DNA of 51,825 nt from Flavobacterium sp. ASV13 (GTDB lineage Bacteria; Bacteroidota; Bacteroidia; Flavobacteriales; Flavobacteriaceae): assembly GCF_000745775.1 (NCBI RefSeq), contig NZ_JQJY01000011.1:1-51825 (forward strand), in the 5' to 3' direction. Position 1 is the first letter of the stretch, and each line of letters opens with the position of its first letter. The position numbers and the translations under genes are program-made. This document shows positions 25,510 to 33,004 of this stretch, piece after piece. A model generated the notes under the pieces. The model did no database searches, was not told the origin of the DNA, and was given only the letters and a program-made list of their open reading frames with translations.

Positions 25510-27195
25510 CTATTTACTGTACTTTCTTTTTCTGATGAAGGTAAAAGCTAGTCCGAAAACCAATAAAATTAGAATTGGAAGTCCGATAGTTATGAATTGA
25601 GTTACCGTGTAATTTTCATAAACTTTATCTTTATCCAATAAAGGCAGTTCTACATCTTTACTTCTAATGTTAATAAGTCCGGTATCGTCCAGCAAATAAT
25701 TGATGCAGTTCATCATGAAATCTTTATTATCGTATAGATTTCCTGTGCGTTGATCATAGCCTAATTCTACTGGCATCATGTTTTTGTCCAATTGATTTCT
25801 TGTCAAATCTCCGTCGGCAATCACAATCATTTTATTTGGTTTTCCTTGCGCCTGAAATGAACTTTCTTTGAAAGGCAAAACACGGTTTTGAAATGCAGAA
25901 TAGAAAGAACCTTCTAATAAAACAGCAAGCGGAAGATTTCCTTTATTTAAATAATCTTGCGGAGAAGTCTTTTCTGTCACAATATTCAAATTGATCTCTG
26001 TTGGACTTCCAATTTTTTTAGAATATTGAGAAGATTGCAGTAAAACTGTCTTTTTAATTCCGTTTTTTAAAGTGTCGATTTGGTTAGCAAAATCAAATTT
26101 GATTCCGCCTAAATTTTTTACAATCGGATGTTGGCTTGTTGGTATAACAATTGGAGCAAATTTCCAGATAAAATTCTGATATTGTGTTGCACTTCCTTGT
26201 TCTCCAGTTGCTAATTTTAATGGACTTCCTTGTTCATCTTTTACTAAATCAGGATTAATTCTAAATCCATATTTAAAGAACATGTCATTCAAATTCAAAT
26301 CTCTTGGGTAAGCCAAAGTCGCACCAGATTGGTTATATAAACTGTCCATATCAGCAGCAACTTGGTCAATTAACCAAATTGTTTTTCCGCCATTCATAAC
26401 AAACTGATCCAAAACCTCTTTTTCTTCATCAGAAAAAGTTTGTGTTGGTTTTGCGATAATAGCCAAGTCGTATTTTTTAAGAGCATTTAAAGTTCCGTTT
26501 GGATCTTTTGCAACAGAATCTAATGTGAAAGGACCAATATAATAGCTTTCTTTTATTTGACGTAGCAAGTTAGCAACATGAACTTCATTTAATTCTCCGT
26601 TTCCTTTTATGTAAGCTACTTTCTTTTGTTTGGCTTTTGTAATTTTATTGATAGCGTCAGCAATTGAGTATTCTAAATGCTGAATCGATCCTTTTACTTT
26701 TTGCTCAGTATTAGCTCCCATGATGTTTTTCAACAATGGAATATTAACTTCTTTATTGTCGTAAACGGCAATTGCCCAAGGAAAAACCATAGCCTGAGAT
26801 TGCTTTCCTTTATCGTCAACAGTAATGTTTACTGGTGTAAGTCCTTTTTGGTAAAGCGATTTTACTATTTCCATGCTTTCGTCTTCGTTTTCCATTGGAT
26901 TTACGAATTCGAAAACAATATTGCTGTTGTAGGCCTGAAATTCTTCTAGTAATTGTTTGGTTTCCTGCTGTAAACGTCTAAAGTCTGCAGGAAGTTCACC
27001 CTGCATATAAATTTTGATTGAAAGCGGGTTTTTAACCTGTTTTACAATATTTAAAGAAGTTTCAGATAAAGTATATCGTTTGTCTTTGGTTAAATCAAAA
27101 CGATGGAAGAATAAAGTTCCGAGAACATTTAAAACAATTAAAATAAAAATTGTAATGCCTAATGTCTTTAAATTTAATTTATTAGATACTTTCAT
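25510..27195 (-). CDS. gldG: Gliding motility ABC transporter-associated protein GldG
   Basis: 561 residues. One N-terminal membrane helix (~11-30, LGITIFILIVLNVLGTLFF), a large periplasmic region (DUF4350/ABC-type uncharacterised extracellular domain), and one C-terminal helix (~533-553, FITIGLPILILLVFGLAF) before the basic tail RKRKYSK. Blocks such as RFDLTKDKRYTLSE and the late GNLYDNKDFMMNCINYLLDD are typical of GldG. In F. johnsoniae GldA, GldF and GldG form an ABC transporter required for gliding. Its ATG overlaps the gldF stop by one base (TAATG), so the two are translationally coupled. gldA is not in the window. Confidence 0.94.
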   Translation of the reverse strand: MKVSNKLNLKTLGITIFILIVLNVLGTLFFHRFDLTKDKRYTLSETSLNIVKQVKNPLSIKIYMQGELPADFRRLQQETKQLLEEFQAYNSNIVFEFVNPMENEDESMEIVKSLYQKGLTPVNITVDDKGKQSQAMVFPWAIAVYDNKEVNIPLLKNIMGANTEQKVKGSIQHLEYSIADAINKITKAKQKKVAYIKGNGELNEVHVANLLRQIKESYYIGPFTLDSVAKDPNGTLNALKKYDLAIIAKPTQTFSDEEKEVLDQFVMNGGKTIWLIDQVAADMDSLYNQSGATLAYPRDLNLNDMFFKYGFRINPDLVKDEQGSPLKLATGEQGSATQYQNFIWKFAPIVIPTSQHPIVKNLGGIKFDFANQIDTLKNGIKKTVLLQSSQYSKKIGSPTEINLNIVTEKTSPQDYLNKGNLPLAVLLEGSFYSAFQNRVLPFKESSFQAQGKPNKMIVIADGDLTRNQLDKNMMPVELGYDQRTGNLYDNKDFMMNCINYLLDDTGLINIRSKDVELPLLDKDKVYENYTVTQFITIGLPILILLVFGLAFTFIRKRKYSK

Positions 27196-27920
27196 TACGC
27201 TTTAAAAGATTTTAATTGATAAACGGTAAAAGATAAAAATAATACGCTGATACTTAAAAAGTAAATTACATCACGAGTATCGATAACACCTCGACTCATA
27301 CTTTTAAAATGATCCTGCATTCCAAAAGCCGAAATTAGAGTCGATTCTCCCGGAATTAAAGAGGCAATACCTTCAAAACCAAAATAGAATATAAAGCAAA
27401 GGAAAACTGCGATAATAAAAGCAACAATCTGATTTTCGGATAGAGTAGAAGTGAAAATTCCAATTGCAGAATAAGAAGCAATCAAAAATAATAATCCGAA
27501 ATAAGAACCAATTGTGCTTCCCATATCAATATTTCCTTCTGGATTTCCTAAATCAGAAATTACGAACACATAAATGAATGTTGGGATAATTGCTAAAATA
27601 ATCAGCAACAATGACCCGAAAAATTTTCCGTTTACAATTTCCCAAACAGAAAGTGGTTTGGTTAAAAGCAATTCAAGTGTTCCTTGTTTTCTTTCATCAG
27701 AGAAACTTCTCATAGTTACAGCCGGAATCAGGAAAATTAAAATCCAAGGTGCTAAAGTGAAAAATGGAGTCAAATCAGCGTAACCTGAATTTAGGATATT
27801 GTAATCTCCTTCAAATACCCATAAAAATAGTCCGTTGCTGATTAAGAAAATCGCAATGACCAAATAGCCAATAGGAGAACCAAAAAAGGATTTTATTTCT
27901 CGTAAAATGATTGATTTCAT
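27195..27920 (-). CDS. gldF: Gliding motility ABC transporter permease GldF
   Basis: 241 residues, ABC-2 type permease with six hydrophobic helices. The first follows the short cytoplasmic start MKSIILREIKSFFGSP; the conserved loop MRSFSDERKQGTLELLLTKP lies near residues 68-87. Works with GldG, encoded directly after it, and a GldA ATPase encoded elsewhere. A perfect 18-bp palindrome lies between this gene and the ABM-domain gene upstream, so it may begin its own transcript. Confidence 0.94.
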   Translation of the reverse strand: MKSIILREIKSFFGSPIGYLVIAIFLISNGLFLWVFEGDYNILNSGYADLTPFFTLAPWILIFLIPAVTMRSFSDERKQGTLELLLTKPLSVWEIVNGKFFGSLLLIILAIIPTFIYVFVISDLGNPEGNIDMGSTIGSYFGLLFLIASYSAIGIFTSTLSENQIVAFIIAVFLCFIFYFGFEGIASLIPGESTLISAFGMQDHFKSMSRGVIDTRDVIYFLSISVLFLSFTVYQLKSFKA

Positions 27921-27940
27921 TTGTGTTTTTGTTTTTTATT

Positions 27941-27989
27941 GTTTCAAGTTTCATGTTTCAAGTTACTCGCTAAACATGAAACTTGAAAC
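27941..27989. repeat. Perfect 18-bp palindrome (GTTTCAAGTTTCATGTTT)
   Basis: Arms 27941-27958 and 27972-27989, 13-base loop. The right arm touches the TAG stop of the ABM-domain gene, so the hairpin could act as its terminator. The units GTTTCA-x recall the outer arms of the palindrome at 23944-24128. Confidence 0.85.
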
Positions 27990-28285
27990 TAATTTAAGCT
28001 AACCAATTTGTCAACGCTCCAAGCTTCAGGCTTGGCATTGAATAATTTCTTTGTAAAATCCCAAACTGTATTGAATAATTCAGAATTTCTGTAATTTTCT
28101 AAATCTTGTTCAGTTTCCCAATAACTATAAGTAAAGAAAATACATTTGTCATTTTTATCCTGATACAATTCTAAAAAACGATTTCCGTCTGCATTTCGTA
28201 TTTTTTCTTTCACTGATTCAAAATTCTCCAGAAAATCAGGAATTTTTTCTTCGTGAAAACTCATTTTTACTATTCTTACGAACAT
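27989..28285 (-). CDS. ABM-domain (antibiotic biosynthesis monooxygenase-like) small protein
   Basis: 98 residues with a single dimeric alpha-beta barrel (ABM) domain: beta strand MFVRIVKMSF, a helix FLENFESVKEKIRNADGN, strands FLELYQDKNDKCIFFTYSYW, then a helix ending NTVWDFTKKLF. Members include quinol monooxygenases, haem-degrading IsdG-like enzymes and many proteins of unknown role. No haem-ligating pattern can be assigned, so the function is open. Cytoplasmic. It precedes gldF with a 68-base gap filled by a palindrome. Confidence 0.8.
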   Translation of the reverse strand: MFVRIVKMSFHEEKIPDFLENFESVKEKIRNADGNRFLELYQDKNDKCIFFTYSYWETEQDLENYRNSELFNTVWDFTKKLFNAKPEAWSVDKLVSLN

Positions 28286-28410
28286 ATACTCAATTTTAGA
28301 TTTCTGATATTAGATTTTAGATTTGTTGAATATCTAAAGTCTTTTCAGGTGCGCAAAAATACCAAAATTGATTGTTCTTTTTATGAAATTTTAAAATATT
28401 ATAAAGTCAT

Positions 28411-28478
28411 GATTTCTCTTTGGTCGAAATGACAAAAAAATCAGTGTAAATCCGCTTAATCAGTTAAATCTGTGGGCT
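28411..28478. repeat. Mosaic of short dispersed repeat-like segments
   Basis: 28411-28433 reads as the GATTTCTC...GAAATGAC element and 28442-28478 as a TAAATCCGCTTAATC...AAATCTGTGGGC element; from memory both resemble short repeats common between genes in Flavobacterium. Upstream, 28293-28324 repeats TTAGATTT. Nothing coding is seen in 28286-28482. Confidence 0.45.
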
Positions 28479-28482
28479 ATTT

Positions 28483-29313
28483 CTATAAAAATTTAACCGT
28501 AATAACATCACGATAATTCAATCCCAACAAACTATTAGCAGAACCAACTTTTGAAGGATTGCTTCTAAAAATAGCAATTTCAAGGAAACCAGCTTCGTTA
28601 AAAATGGCCAGTTTTTCCCCTTCATACGTTTTAATCGGATATTTATCAGAAGTTGCAATTGCCGAATAATTCGGAAGAATGGTTTTGATACTTTTTGGTT
28701 TCATCACAATTTCATACGGACGTCCGCGGGAAATTTCCAGAAACTGTTTTTTAGAAATATTCGTCACTACGTTTCCAAAATGATCAATATATATAACGTA
28801 TCCTTTTAGGGAATTTCCATCTGCAGCAACAACCGCCTGAAGTTCTGTAACTTCTTTGACAGCTGGAATTTCTTTGCCAATTACATTCAGCAAACCGCCT
28901 TTTGCAATGTGGCAGGCAACTTGTATGAAAATATCCAAATCACTGAATTCACTCGGAAAACGGTCATGAATATTAATTTCGACAATTTTCTGCGGAACGA
29001 TTTTCTGCGTAAGCATACTTAAAATTCCGTTATCGGCACAAATAAAGAAGTGATCGTTCCATTGCATAGCAATATGCTGATTCTCTTTATTGCGTTCAAT
29101 ATCGACTCCAATTAAGTGAACTGTTCCTTTTGGGAAACTCAAATATGATGCTCCAACAACGTAACTAGCTTCGGCTGTGTTGAATGGATCAATGTCATGC
29201 GAAATGTCAATAATTTTTGCATCTGGAAGTTCAGAAATAATTTTACCCTTCAGCGAACCAACAAAGTGGTCTTTTAAGCCGTAATCAGTAGTAAGGGTAA
29301 TTATTGACATCAT
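28483..29313 (-). CDS. S-adenosylmethionine hydrolase / adenosyl-transferase family (DUF62)
   Basis: 276 residues, cytoplasmic. The N-terminus IITLTTDYGLKDHFVG and the following DISHDIDPFNTAEASYV, THE expected GVDIERNKENQHIAMQ region, FFICADNGILSML and the C-terminal-domain block YVIYIDHFGNVVTNI are the conserved landmarks of the DUF62 family, which includes fluorinase and chlorinase but mostly enzymes that hydrolyse SAM to adenosine and methionine. The Asp-Arg-His water-activating set fits DYG, the Arg in DIERN and His in the SHDI/DHFGN regions. The 20-odd residue loop of true fluorinases is not apparent. Start could be either of two adjacent ATGs (29313 or 29310). Divergent from the PhoH gene. 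Confidence 0.9.
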   Translation of the reverse strand: MMSIITLTTDYGLKDHFVGSLKGKIISELPDAKIIDISHDIDPFNTAEASYVVGASYLSFPKGTVHLIGVDIERNKENQHIAMQWNDHFFICADNGILSMLTQKIVPQKIVEINIHDRFPSEFSDLDIFIQVACHIAKGGLLNVIGKEIPAVKEVTELQAVVAADGNSLKGYVIYIDHFGNVVTNISKKQFLEISRGRPYEIVMKPKSIKTILPNYSAIATSDKYPIKTYEGEKLAIFNEAGFLEIAIFRSNPSKVGSANSLLGLNYRDVITVKFL

Positions 29314-29493
29314 TTTGTTTATAACTATTGATAGTATTTAAATCTAATTTTCATTAAATTTGAGAAATGCAAATCTAGTAATAGTAAATACAAATTGAAA
29401 GAAAGAAAAGACAATTTGCGTTTAAAGATATGAACATACCCGACAGCCATAGATTTACAAAACAAATTTATTTTTAATTTAAATTTATCTCAT

Positions 29494-30444
29494 TTGAACG
29501 AAAGAATTATAGAGCTTATAGACATCGCTCCAAAAGACTTTTGGGGCGCGCAGGATTCTCATCTTGAAATAATCAAAAAGTACTACCCAAAGCTTAAAAT
29601 AGTAGCGCGAGGGACAACTTTGAAAGCCTTTGGCGAAAAAGAAGTTTTAGATGAATTCGAAAAGAGATTTCAGAGGCTGATGCTTCATTTTACCAGATAC
29701 AACAACATTGATGATAATGTAATTGAACGTGTAATAATGAGCGATGGTCAGGAAGAAAAAAAAGCTTATGATCACGATAAAATACTAGTTCACGGAGTTG
29801 GCGGTAAAATTATCAAAGCCATGACGCCAAACCAGCAGTTACTGGTAGATACCATCAAAAAAAATGACATGGTATTTGCAATTGGCCCTGCTGGAACTGG
29901 AAAAACCTATACAGGCGTTGCAATGGCTGTTAAAGCGCTAAAAGATAAAGAAGTAAAAAGGATCATATTAACGCGTCCGGCAGTAGAAGCAGGGGAGAAC
30001 CTCGGATTTTTACCCGGAGATATGAAAGAAAAACTGGATCCTTATATGCAACCACTTTATGACGCTTTGCGCGATATGCTTCCGAATGAAAAACTCGAAG
30101 ATTACATCTTGAAAGGAATTATTCAGATTGCGCCTCTGGCATTTATGCGCGGACGCACACTTGATAATGCTTTTGTAATTCTAGATGAAGCGCAGAATAC
30201 AACCCACTCACAAATGAAAATGTTTTTGACCCGTATGGGAAAAAATGCCAAGTTTATGATTACGGGTGATCCTGGTCAGGTCGATTTACCACGAAGAACT
30301 ATTTCTGGTCTTAAAGAAGCAATTTTGGTTCTGAAAGACATTGAAGGAATCGGAATTATTTATCTGGATGATAAAGATATCGTTCGCCACAGATTAGTGA
30401 AAAAGGTAATCGACGCTTACAAGCAAATAGAAAATCACGACTAA
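29494..30444 (+). CDS. PhoH-family ATPase
   Basis: 316 residues. An N-terminal KH-like region (~10-100) is followed by the PhoH P-loop domain: Walker A GPAGTGKTYT (~131-140), RPAVEAGENLGFLPGD (~166), Walker B FVILDEAQN (~228) and ITGDPGQVDLPR (~255). PhoH/YbeZ proteins are RNA-associated ATPases or helicases linked to ribosome biogenesis together with YbeY. The start is a TTG (29494); no ATG lies near it in frame, and the N-terminus NERIIELIDIAPKDFWG suits the family. A hairpin terminator follows at 30502. Confidence 0.92.
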   Translation: MNERIIELIDIAPKDFWGAQDSHLEIIKKYYPKLKIVARGTTLKAFGEKEVLDEFEKRFQRLMLHFTRYNNIDDNVIERVIMSDGQEEKKAYDHDKILVHGVGGKIIKAMTPNQQLLVDTIKKNDMVFAIGPAGTGKTYTGVAMAVKALKDKEVKRIILTRPAVEAGENLGFLPGDMKEKLDPYMQPLYDALRDMLPNEKLEDYILKGIIQIAPLAFMRGRTLDNAFVILDEAQNTTHSQMKMFLTRMGKNAKFMITGDPGQVDLPRRTISGLKEAILVLKDIEGIGIIYLDDKDIVRHRLVKKVIDAYKQIENHD

Positions 30445-30501
30445 AGTTTAATTTTAGTGAAATGTTAAATGTAAATCGTAAAATGTGTTTTAACATTTAT
30501 T

Positions 30502-30555
30502 AATATTCGTTTTGTGCTTATTTCTTTTTGAAAGGTGCAAAACGAATATTTTTTT
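30502..30555 (+). terminator. Terminator of the phoH-like gene
   Basis: 13-bp perfect stem AATATTCGTTTTG (30502-30514) with its complement (30538-30550), long loop, then T5. It covers the alternative GTG start of the next gene, supporting the ATG at 30568 there. Confidence 0.8.
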
Positions 30556-30567
30556 AATCGAATTTTT

Positions 30568-30825
30568 ATGAAGGATATAATCAATGATTTCGAAGTTAAG
30601 GATAGAGAAACTTTTGTGAAATTTATCGGATTATTGCATGAAGATCTTTTAGATCATCCTGAAAGAAGGGAAAATAAAACTTTGCCAGATTTTTTAGAAG
30701 CTTTGTGTTCTTATGCAAAAGATATTCAAGGCTATTATGATAATACGCACCAGAATGTTGATGCTGATAAACCAGATTGGAAAACTTTTTCTGAAATTTT
30801 TAAAGGAGCTAGAATTTACGAATAA
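30568..30825 (+). CDS. Small acidic protein, probably DUF7660 family
   Basis: 85 residues from the ATG at 30568; the frame opens earlier at a GTG (30535), but that lies in the phoH terminator. Mostly helical and acidic, with no signal or membrane segment. The segments FVKFIGLLHEDLLDHP, TLPDFLEALCSYAKDI and KPDWKTFSEIFKGARIYE look like a conserved immunity-protein-like fold; I place it tentatively with DUF7660. Function unknown. It ends 8 bases before the DUF1801 gene, so both may be cotranscribed. Confidence 0.72.
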   Translation: MKDIINDFEVKDRETFVKFIGLLHEDLLDHPERRENKTLPDFLEALCSYAKDIQGYYDNTHQNVDADKPDWKTFSEIFKGARIYE

Positions 30826-30833
30826 ATCAGAAA

Positions 30834-31196
30834 ATGAAGCAATTAGATGATTTCTACCAAAATCAAGAAGAACCCATAAAAGGAACATTTCTTGCTTTAC
30901 GTGATATTGTCTTAAAACAAGACAAAGACATTACGCACGTTCTAAAATACGGAATGCCATTTTTCTGCTATAAAGGAAAAATGTTCTGCTATTTATGGAT
31001 TCATAAAAAGTTCAAAAAACCTTATTTAAGTATTGTAGAGGGAAAGTATTTTGATGAACCTTTTTTGCTTCAGGAAGCTCGTTCTAGAATGAAAATAATG
31101 TTGTTTGATGCTGATCAGGATTTGCCTTTGGAACAAATTGAATCGGTTTTAGTAAAAGCATTAAATTTATATAAATCAGGAATTGTAAAGATTTGA
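30834..31196 (+). CDS. DUF1801-family small protein (YdhG-like fold)
   Basis: 120 residues. The start LDDFYQNQEEPIKGTFLALRDIVLKQ, then THVLKYGMPFFCYKGKMFCYLW, is the pattern of the DUF1801/YdhG-like fold found in frataxin-like small proteins of unknown role. The family's aromatic core (GMPFF, MFCYLW) is intact. Cytoplasmic. Follows the DUF7660-like gene by 8 bases and is followed at once by a short hairpin. Confidence 0.82.
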   Translation: MKQLDDFYQNQEEPIKGTFLALRDIVLKQDKDITHVLKYGMPFFCYKGKMFCYLWIHKKFKKPYLSIVEGKYFDEPFLLQEARSRMKIMLFDADQDLPLEQIESVLVKALNLYKSGIVKI

Positions 31197-31224
31197 ATTT
31201 ATTTAACGAAATAGTTAAATAAAT
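31197..31224 (+). terminator. 11-bp hairpin after the DUF1801 gene
   Basis: ATTTATTTAAC (31197-31207) pairs perfectly with 31214-31224, loop GAAATA. It starts right after the stop codon. All-AT stem except one pair and no T run, so it is a weak terminator candidate. Confidence 0.4.
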
Positions 31225-31264
31225 AATAAACTTGCCGTATTTCAGCTTGCAAAAGCCTTTTAAC

Positions 31265-31296
31265 TTTGGTCTTCTTATCTTAAAACCTTAAATTTG
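31265..31296 (+). promoter_or_regulatory. Promoter of the HAD phosphatase gene
   Basis: TTTG (31265-31268), a 20-base spacer, then TAAATTTG (31289-31296) followed by CA: the full Bacteroidota TTTG/TAnnTTTG pattern at ideal spacing. The ATG at 31322 is 25 bases further on. Confidence 0.72.
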
Positions 31297-31321
31297 CACA
31301 TCAAAATATTTGATAATTAAT

Positions 31322-32149
31322 ATGACAAAACTTAAAAATATAAAAGTTGTAGTAAGTGACCTTGACGGAACTTTACTCAACCCTCAGCATAGAATTTCAG
31401 AATATACAAAATCTATTTTTCAAGAATTGCATAACCAAGGTTATCTTATTGTTGTAGCCACAGGCCGTCATCATTTGGATGCAATGGGAATTATTGACAC
31501 GCTTGAAGTTCCGGTTTATTTAGTGAGCTCAAACGGCGCAAGAATTCATTCGCCAGAGAAAGAACAGCTCTTTTCTTTTGATTTAGACAGCGATGTGGTA
31601 AAAGCAGCTTTAAATGTTGAGATCGATCCGGAAATTACAGTTGTCTTGTTCAAAGAAAATGTTTGGCAAACCAATAAATGGAACGAAAAACTTAATTCAT
31701 TTCAAGCAGATTTAAAATACCGCCCCGAATTAGTTGATTACAAAACAATAGAAGATTTTGGCGCTATTAAAATTTTCTTTTCATGTGACAATCATGAGAA
31801 ATTAGTAAAATTAAAAGATGCTATTCTGGCCAATTCATCAGAACATTTACATCACGCCTTTAGTTTACCTACTTGTTTGGAATTTATGGACAAGTCTGTA
31901 GATAAAGCAGTTGCTATTGAACAAGTTCTTGAAAAGGAAGGTTTTACTTTAGCAGAAGCGATGACTTTTGGTGACGGATTTAATGATGTTCAAATGCTTG
32001 CATCAGCAGGAAAAGGATTGATTATGGGAAATGCTCCAGCTTTGTTGAAAGAAACTTTGCCAAATTTAGAAGTTATTAAAACAAATGCCGAAGATGGCGT
32101 TGCAAGATATATAGCATCAAAAATTCTAAACAAAGAGTTTGTGAGTTAA
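31322..32149 (+). CDS. HAD-superfamily phosphatase, Cof type (IIB cap)
   Basis: 275 residues, cytoplasmic. Motif I is VVSDLDGTLLN (nucleophile Asp ~14), motif II VSSNGAR, and motif IV FGDGFNDVQMLASAG (~215-229), with VDKAVAIEQVLE before it as in Cof/YidA phosphatases that act on sugar phosphates, FMN or PLP. The large insert between motifs II and III is the C2B cap. The substrate cannot be told from sequence. The frame opens at a TTG at 31310; the ATG at 31322 is preferred because a good promoter lies just upstream and the family starts a few residues before motif I. Confidence 0.9.
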   Translation: MTKLKNIKVVVSDLDGTLLNPQHRISEYTKSIFQELHNQGYLIVVATGRHHLDAMGIIDTLEVPVYLVSSNGARIHSPEKEQLFSFDLDSDVVKAALNVEIDPEITVVLFKENVWQTNKWNEKLNSFQADLKYRPELVDYKTIEDFGAIKIFFSCDNHEKLVKLKDAILANSSEHLHHAFSLPTCLEFMDKSVDKAVAIEQVLEKEGFTLAEAMTFGDGFNDVQMLASAGKGLIMGNAPALLKETLPNLEVIKTNAEDGVARYIASKILNKEFVS

Positions 32150-32205
32150 TAAGGAATGTTTTGAATTTGGCTTTTTGCTGAATGATAAATTATAGTTATT
32201 TTTAT

Positions 32206-32239
32206 AAGAGCTAATTCGTTAAGAATCAGCTCTTTTTTT
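32206..32239 (+). terminator. Terminator of the HAD gene
   Basis: 12-bp stem AAGAGCTAATTC (32206-32217) with 32223-32234, one mismatch, loop GTTAA, then a T7 run. 56 bases after the stop. Confidence 0.82.
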
Positions 32240-32260
32240 ATAACCTTAATTTGTTTAGCG

Positions 32261-32848
32261 ATGAAAGAATTTTTAGGTCAAGTTGAGAGAAATTGCATTT
32301 CGGGAGCATTAGTTTTATTACCACTTCTTGTATTTTTTGTGTTATTGGGAAAAGTTTGGAAATTTTTCCAGACTTATGGTGAAAAATTTGCACATTTTCT
32401 GCGTCTCGATCTTGTGTTAGGAAAATACGCTACAGACATTGCTGGCGGTATTATTTTGATAGTTTTGATTTATTTAAGCGGCTACTTAATGCGTTTGTCA
32501 TTATTAAGAAGATTCACTAAATGGGTCGATGATAAATTAATGATATTTTTGCCAGGTTATGAAAAAAACAAAAAAGAAGCGGAAGAAAAATTAAAAGGAA
32601 GAAAGAAAAAACCAAGCTCTGATTTGCCAATTTTATTAAAAAATGGAAATTATTGACAGCCTGCACATTTGATAGAAGAAGATCAAGACGGTAATGCAGT
32701 TGTTTTTGTTCCGAATGCACCGGCAAAAGATCAAGGGCAAATTCTAATTGTAAAAGCAACCGACTTTAAAAAGCTATCCGAAACTACACTTGGAAATTTA
32801 GATAATTCAATTAAATCTTTTGGAAAAGGAATTTTGAGTTTTAAATAA
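32261..32848 (+). pseudogene. DUF502-type membrane protein gene interrupted by an in-frame TGA
   Basis: The start codes for a 131-residue protein with two membrane helices (~15-30, and ~62-78 IILIVLIYLSGYLMRL) typical of DUF502. It stops at TGA 32654-32656. Reading on in the same frame gives 63 more residues (QPAHLIEEDQDGNAVVFVPN at first, then AKDQGQILIVKATDFKKL) to TAA at 32846. This tail has the character of the family's soluble C-terminal domain, with no further stop. The TGA stands where a Trp (TGG) would fit, so a single G-to-A change probably broke the gene; a sequencing error or readthrough are alternatives. The intact length would be 195 residues, about right for DUF502. Confidence 0.8.
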
Positions 32849-32870
32849 CACTTTTATTAGATTTTATATA

Positions 32871-32899
32871 AAATCCTCAATAGAAACAATTGAGGATTT
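32871..32899 (+). terminator. Terminator of the DUF502 gene
   Basis: 11-bp perfect stem AAATCCTCAAT (32871-32881) with 32889-32899, loop AGAAACA, then ATTTTTT. Its position after the TAA at 32848, not after the TGA, supports the longer reading of the gene. Confidence 0.82.
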
Positions 32900-32976
32900 A
32901 TTTTTTATAAGATATTGATAACTAATACAATATGTTTGATTGAATAAAAACAATTTTTTTAATAGTTTTCAAAGTG

Positions 32977-32984
32977 TATTTTTG
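32977..32984 (+). promoter_or_regulatory. Possible -7 box (TATTTTTG) of the S9 peptidase gene
   Basis: Matches TAnnTTTG and lies 20 bases before the ATG. No good -33 TTG at proper spacing. Confidence 0.35.
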
Positions 32985-33004
32985 TTTTCTCAAATGTAAC
33001 TACC

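Noticed and set aside
28483..29313. True fluorinase or chlorinase
   Set aside because: The loop typical of fluorinase is not apparent, and the gene sits among housekeeping genes without a halogenation context; SAM hydrolase is the safer reading.
29355..29377. Opposed TAAATTTG (+) and TAGATTTG (-) boxes between phoH and the SAM hydrolase gene as promoters
   Set aside because: Both match TAnnTTTG, but TTG spacing is 24 and 13 bases and the leaders would be long, so I could not support either.
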